A stretch of DNA of 64,000 bases from Callipepla californica brunnescens (taxonomy: Eukaryota; Chordata; Aves; Galliformes; Odontophoridae): the NCBI GenBank assembly GCA_023055505.1, contig JALIRH010000010.1:3411501-3475500 (forward strand), in the 5' to 3' direction. A model generated the notes under the pieces. The model did not search any database. It was not told where the DNA came from and worked only from the letters and a program-made list of their open reading frames with translations. The translations under genes and the position numbers were made by a program. Of this stretch, positions 54,123 to 64,000 are shown one piece after another (the stretch's first letter is position 1; every line of letters starts with the position of its first letter).

Positions 54123-57100
54123 CTCTTTTAGAAGGTAGCAGATAGAAAGGAATTTGCCCTTCTTTCCTGTTACAATGAACAGAAGATTTGAGAAGAATTA
54201 TCCCCTCATTTTCATTTCTTCTGTCTTTTGGTGAGGGCCTCTGACATACCAAAGGGAAATAAATAGCTCAAGCAATCAAAGTATTTATTTTTTTTAAGTA
54301 TATTCTCACCTAGATCCATTTTTGCACTGTTTTGTTTTGTCTTATGTCATAAGCATAGTGAGCCATTAGTGACCATTTTTATTGCAATATGGAATGTAGA
54401 TTTCAAAGATGCTGATAGGGACGTGTCTGTCAAATAAAGGATACATCCAAGAATAACTTCAGTTTACTGGAATTTACTAGCTTGTGGCAAAATACAGTGT
54501 ACATTTTATATTGAGTCAGTTTCTTAATTGTCCCCAAGCTCTTGGAAAGAACATAGAGAATAATGCAAGCATCTTCTTTTCAACCTTTTCTGCCAATAAT
54601 TGTTATGTGGTGCCACGATTTAAATACTGCTCTTTAGCTTTTGTGGGTTTTTTGCAGAAAATAATTGCAAAGCATGTAAATGTCTTATTTCCTTCATAAG
54701 CCTTTGAAAATAACCCTCCTGGGTCTCCTGCCTTTTGCTCTCAGCTCTGAATGGCACTCCAGGGAGTTGGCATCTCTTATCAGAAATGAGCAGCCAGGCA
54801 AGGGGCAGCCAGCATACTGAGAGACCATAATAGCATGTTGGTCAAGGGCATCAGACAGGTACTGAAAGGTCTCTTGTTGTGTTAAACAAATGCTATTTCC
54901 TTCCTGGCTTAAGTGGGAGCTAATTTTTTTGTAAGCTTCTCTTTTGGCAAAGGAACAATTGGATAAATAAGGCAACCTTTCCAGGGAGAGATATGCATTA
55001 GATTACCATAAATCCACATATAAAAAGTGCAGTGGTCAATGAGAGCAGGCGTGGTAAGATTAAATGAAAGGACTAATTGAAAGTGATGTCCCATGGTAGT
55101 TGGAGGATTGACACAGTATTGAATGGATATAACCATGGACTAACCACAGAGGAAAAACTACAGAGCAAAGTACTTTTTTTCAGAGGTTATAATTCTGTTT
55201 GTACTGGTGACTGAGCTGTTTGTGCATTGTGGGTATAAGTGAAGACTAAAAATATATTTTATCTTTGCTTCGGAAGATTGGGAATTGGTTGGTGACTCTT
55301 AATTACATACCAGTAAAATTTTAGGATGTTCTAAGAATCCCTTATTATAGCCTTTTAATTAAGAGATCAGAGACCTGAGGTAGAGACATGCTTCTAAGAA
55401 TTAAATACAACTGTTGGCAGAACATCAATTAATCAAATGTATCCCAAGACTCTAAGATGAAGGTTTTTCGTCTGTGTTGTTGGATGTTATTTAGTACATA
55501 TTACTAGGTTTTCTACTTTTAAATCTAGCAAACTCAGTGTTCTGTCACCATTCTCTCACCTTCATATAAATTCTTCCATGCTTTTCTGTCTGTTTTGTGG
55601 TGATTCAGTAAATATCATAGCTGATTTTATTCAAGTTTCATGCAGATATCTAGGTATCAAGGTAGATGAAAACAATCCTGTCCTGATTTTCTTTGTCAGG
55701 AATAGTACCTGCTTGGTTGTTAACTCTGATCTGTTTAATGGCTGAGTCTGGGCAGCTAGTGGGAAGATTGCCTCTTACACTTCCTTTGTCTGCTGAACTC
55801 GGATGGTGAAACAACACTGGAGAAAGACAGGAAACCCTTGTTGTCCCTATGCAGTTGAGAGTACTCTGACACTGTAGAGTGCTCAGTGATACAGCAGGAA
55901 CAGAGCTTTGGAGCAAGAGCTGGGACTGGAACACACATGACCAGGCTGCAGAGGAGACTAGGGAAATGCAACTGAGGAAGCCAGTGAAAGCTTATGGACT
56001 AAAATTTAGTGGATCTAAAGGAAAAACATGACAAGAAAGGGCAAAGTGAACACAGGAGACTGATTCTAAGTCTTTTTTTACTTTAATACTCTTAAGGTTC
56101 TTTTTTTAATCCTTAAGAGTTTAAAATCCCTTTTACTGGCTGCAATGTGTCCATCTTAAAGGCCAGTCCATCTCAAAACCATCTTGAGGTTTCATCACTT
56201 TGCAAACTGGAATTTGAGTTTTTATCATTTAGCCTGAGATACATCTGCAGCACTTGTACTGATTTTTGCTGTTAATTTTCTTCATATTAATTTGTATTAT
56301 GGTTTGCTTTGGATTTGTACTGAAAACAGTAATTACTGAGCAGTGCTTACACAGTCAGGTCCTTTTCTGCTTCTCAAGCTGCCCCAGCATCAAGCAGACT
56401 CAGGATGCACAAGAATATGAGATGTGACACAGCCAAGACAGCTGACTCCAACTGACTAAAGAGATATTCCATATTGTGTGACACAGTACTCATCAATAAA
56501 AAGCGGAGGAAAAAGGAAAAGGGGAGTTTGCTAGGGCTGCTTTTGCTCAGGAACAGGCTGGGCATTGTTTAGATACTGGTAAGCGACAGTGTTTTGCAAT
56601 CCTTTTTTTTTCTTCTGAGCTTTGTTGCTGTGGGTTTTTTTTTCCTCCGAGTTCTTGTTCAAACTTACGAAATCGTCTTTATTTTTACCTTCAAGTTTTC
56701 CAACTTTTGCCCTTCTAATTCTCTTCCCCCATCCAGTTTAGGGGCAGGGAGTCAGCAGCTGCATGGTACTTAGTTACATATTCGAGTTAAACAAAACACA
56801 GAAGTGAGGTATAATGTCAGTGATAAATTATCATGTAATTCCTGAAGTGCTGAGGTATGAAAAAGTTGTGATGGCAGATACATTATGTGATTGTTGAATG
56901 ACTAATTTATGGCATTCAACTGTAAAAAGCTTTTTCTTGGTCCAGAAGTGTATTTGTGTTGTTTGCTCATTCTCTGAGTGAATTCAAATTCTAGGATGAT
57001 TTTGAGGTAAAAAATGTTTCTAATAGAATTTGAGTCTTCGTTCGTTAGAAAGAATTTACTTTATCAGACCATAACTCAGCTGATGAAGGTTGCTCTATTG

Positions 57101-58119
57101 TAAAGTATTGATGTCTTGGGATAATGTTTTAGCAACGTCAGTGAAACAGAGGCAGTGGGAATTCAGCTCTGTGAGTCACTAGCAGCATTTAGAATTCATA
57201 TTTGCATAATGTAGGAACAGAGGCTATCACTCATGAAATCAGCTGCCCAAATGAAGCAGTTAAGTGATGAGCTGTTAACTTAAAGAGGAATGGAGCTTTT
57301 TGGTCATTGTTAAAAAGGCACTCTTTTCAAGAGCAAGTGAAAATTCTCAGGGTAATAATTTGAAACTATTTAGGGAGTAAATGATGAAATTAATTTTTTG
57401 ATCCTGTTCATCTCCTTTTTTTTTTCCCCCCTTCACTCGTCCTTCTTTCTCTTTCCATCCACATTTTCCCACAAAGAAGAAAGGTTTTTCTATTCTGGAT
57501 TTGTACCAAAGAGTCTTGAGATATCACAGGCTGAATACCCAGACATTTGCTGTCAGATGACACAGAATGAGTAAGGAATGAAAATTCTAAGTGAATCAAG
57601 ACAGAGTTTACTCACTGATTTCTAGATCTGTATCTCCTTTACTGTTACCATCCCTGTGCAGTCATTGACATGTTACTCAGCATTGCTCATGAGTAAAAAA
57701 TACTTGATAGTACAGTTAAACAAAACTCAGCAGAGGGGTATGGGATAAATTAGTGTCAGCAGGATTTTGGTGGTAGAGTCATGGCTAGGGATCCCTATAT
57801 TGCTTCCAGCATCTCCCTTGGAACGCTAGCACCAGAGCGTGATGCCCAAAGGGTCCGCAGGGGCCATTCTGTAGCTCTGAGGATGTGAGTGGGACAGAGG
57901 CAGAGGAGGAGGCACAGAGGAAGATGTAGAAGGTGAGGTGTGGAGAGGCACAGAGCAGGCGCAGAAGGAGATATGTCCAACAGGCAGCCTTTGGCAGCTT
58001 CCGTGTCAGAACATTTGAGGAGAGTGAGAAACTTGGAGCTGCTGAGAAAGAAAACTCGTCTTTGGTGACTCACACCCCACTGATTGTTCCCAATGCAATT
58101 CCTTCCGCAAACTGATTCA

Positions 58120-58335
58120 TAGGAACTTCCATGCAAATGTGTGTGGGAACTTCTTCACAGTGAAGGTGACAGCAGCACAGGCTGCCCAGAGAGGTGGTGG
58201 AGTCTCCTTCTCTGAAGACGTTCAAGACCTGCCTGGACATCTGCCTGTGTAACCTGGGCTAGGGAGCTGCTTTGGCCAGGGGGTTGCACTTGATGATCTC
58301 TGGAGGTCCCTTCCAACCCCTACAGTTCTGTGACT
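58120..58335 (+). mobile_element. CR1 LINE 3'-end fragment
   Basis: AGGCTGCCCAGAGAGGTGGT, GGAGTCTCCTTCTCTGAAGA, TTGATGATCTCTGGAGGTCC and CTTCCAACCCCTACAGTTCT form a nearly complete CR1 3' end in plus orientation, finishing near TCTGTGACTCC. Confidence 0.93.
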
Positions 58336-59845
58336 CCTCCTCACACTTTTACTCTGCTCCAGCCTGGGTCTTCTTGGGCCACAGTCCTTCACATAGAAGG
58401 AGGTTTCCTGGTCTCTGTGAGGATCGCATTCCCTGTCAGGAATATACTCCCCGCTCTGTTTCTGGTTCTGCATGTGGCCTTTGTGTTGAGGAAAGCAGCA
58501 CATAGGACCTGCTTGCCTAGGGAAACAGGAGAGTAATGCATAATGGACTGCCCTGAAGGGCTAGAGATACCATATTCTAGGACCTTGGGAAGATCCAAGG
58601 AGGGTTTCCTCCATCCACATCCAGGGAGGATGTGCCGATTCAGTAGTTCTGGCCTAAGAGTTCCGACAAACATATGTGCATTTTGGAAAACAAGGCAGGG
58701 CACTAAAATTTTCCTTCCAAAACCATGTGAAAGTTAAATGCAAAAATGATCGTCAGATTTTTTCTTTTTTCTTTCATTGCACCAATTGTTTTAAAGGAAG
58801 AGCAGGAGCACCTCCAAATTGTTGTTCAGCGTTGTCCACTCAAACAAAGTATGAACTCATAGGTTTTCAGAGATTGCGTTCAAGACGTGAAATAAAAGTA
58901 ACAGGCTTGTAAAGGAATTGTCCGGTTCTGAGGAGTAAAAGCACAGATGTGTAGTACAGGTACTAGAGATGAGTGCTGGCATCAAGACAGCTATCAGTGT
59001 CAGTGCTATGTCATTTTTACATTTTGCAGATGGGCAAATTATATTGACTTAATAACATGTAGCTACATTCCGGGAAGAATTTGAGTGTGATGTGTATTGG
59101 GATTGAGGTTTGTAGTCCTCACTCTCTGGGTCTTGAAGTTTCTGTCTAACCAGTGGCTGCTTCTCATCACTGAAAGTGCATCTGAAATGAATGCAAGTAT
59201 ACTTAGTGGCTTCTGTTTCTATTCATTGTTGTTGCTTTAAGATTTTAGTTTCTGCTTTTAATAAATGAAAGATGTGTGGAACTGCTTTGGGTGCTGAGAA
59301 AGCATCTGTACTGCTGGCACCTTTGTTGGCAGTTGCATTCATAGTGTATGGACTACAGCTTAGTGCCTGGAAGGTATTCTTTCTTGTTGAGTAAAAGAAA
59401 GATTGGCCTAGCTGATGCTTGCCTGTGGCCTCTATGTGATAACTTAATAGAAGCCCTTTGAAAACAGGCCTCAGTAATCTTTTTCAACTTATGTTTGTGT
59501 ATTGCCTTTTTTAATTTTTTTTTTAATGCTAATGTTCCAAACAATAGAAGATGACCAAATGAGAAAATAAGCCATTTGATTGTCTTAAGGTTATGTGGAG
59601 AAGAATGTGTGGAATAAAATTTGATGTAATATGGTCGTTTACACATATAGATAGCATCTTCTCTCAACACTTTGGTCCATAATAAATCTCTTTTCTCCAG
59701 TTTTATTTCTGTGAAGTGCCTGTACAAATATTTCAGATTATAATATGTTTCTTCTTTAGTCTCATGATTGCAACTTGCTTTAAAAATAAATAAAAATAAA
59801 ATTAAAAAAAACAGTGCAACAAAAGCAACCAGCAATATGCAACTC

Positions 59846-59877
59846 CAAACAAACAAACAAACAAACAAACAAAAAAA
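59846..59877 (+). repeat. (CAAA)n microsatellite
   Basis: Six or more CAAA units ending in an A run. An A-rich AAAAT-type stretch lies just upstream (59780-59812). Confidence 0.95.
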
Positions 59878-60401
59878 CAGGTAAAATCTTTACATCAACA
59901 TTTACCAGAGGGGCAGAAAAGCCTCTGTGTGGAATAAATGCATGCTCAAAGGGAATTAGTGCAGAATAAGTTACTGCGTTTCTGATTCTCACCCTCACTT
60001 TTGCTACACCAGTTTCTCTGTAGAGACGGGCTTAAGAGAGGGATAATTTTTTAAGGATGTAATTGAATTTTCAAAGGGGAATGGAATTTAACAGTACAAC
60101 TCTTCATTACAATTTGTGTGCTGCATGTAAAGACAGAGTTTTGTGGCTTAAATTTTTAATGCAGCAGTGTTTAAAATAAATGTTTTATATTCTGCTGCAA
60201 CATCAGTTTTAGGTCATGTGAAACTAAGCTAGTTTACCTTCTCCTTAGACATATTCTTAGCTATTGTTAAATAGAGCATATTTTAAGCTGTGTCACATGA
60301 CCAAATGTCTACTAAATACACTGTTGGTTGTAACACTGTTTCTTCAAGCTACTTTCCAGAAAAGAGAAGTATTTCTTACATGAGCTTATATATACAGCTA
60401 G

Positions 60402-64000
<3,599 letters not shown>

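Noticed and set aside
54694..54975. 93-codon minus-strand open frame
   Set aside because: Mildly coding-like composition but no recognised family and no supporting edges.
59353..59868. 171-codon minus-strand open frame, the longest in the window
   Set aside because: Lys/Phe/Leu-rich translation of AT-rich and CAAA-repeat DNA. No domain, and partly simple repeat.

Overview
The window is an internal stretch of a large vertebrate protein-coding gene on the + strand. Eight short exons, each with consensus or near-consensus splice sites and matching codon phase, join into one open reading frame of 410 codons (1,229 nt present; the first base of codon 1 lies upstream of the window). The product is PARD3B (PAR3-like, PAR3-beta), a three-PDZ cell-polarity scaffold. 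Paralogue-diagnostic residues in the third PDZ domain ([12 protein letters not shown] and GGAAFK, where PARD3 has VSVKGNRSKENH and GGAASK) favour PARD3B over PARD3. Neither end of the gene is here: the N-terminal oligomerisation domain lies upstream, and the rest of PDZ3 and the C-terminus lie downstream.

The organism is most likely a bird. The recognisable interspersed repeats are fragments of CR1 LINEs with the 3' ends typical of avian genomes, the DNA is AT-rich, and I see no Alu, L1 or other mammal-type young repeat. The species cannot be fixed from the sequence alone.

Layout: intron 1-4708; exon A 4709-4818 (linker with an LLVRRSSDP phospho-motif); a 27.8 kb intron with three CR1 fragments and a coding-like minus-strand segment; exon B 32576-32667 (linker); exon C 39394-39480 and exon D 42697-42822 (PDZ1); exon E 46407-46765 (end of PDZ1, Ser/Pro-rich linker, start of PDZ2); exon F 48355-48494 and exon G 49239-49367 (rest of PDZ2); an 11 kb intron with one CR1 fragment; exon H 60447-60632 (start of PDZ3); intron to 64000. 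About 98% of the window is intron.

I found no dramatic new system. The observations most worth a second look are an in-frame 111-nt upstream extension of exon F with its own possible acceptor, a decayed coding-like segment on the minus strand at 29658-30172 with splice-like edges, and an ancient MIR-like SINE about 100 bp upstream of exon G.
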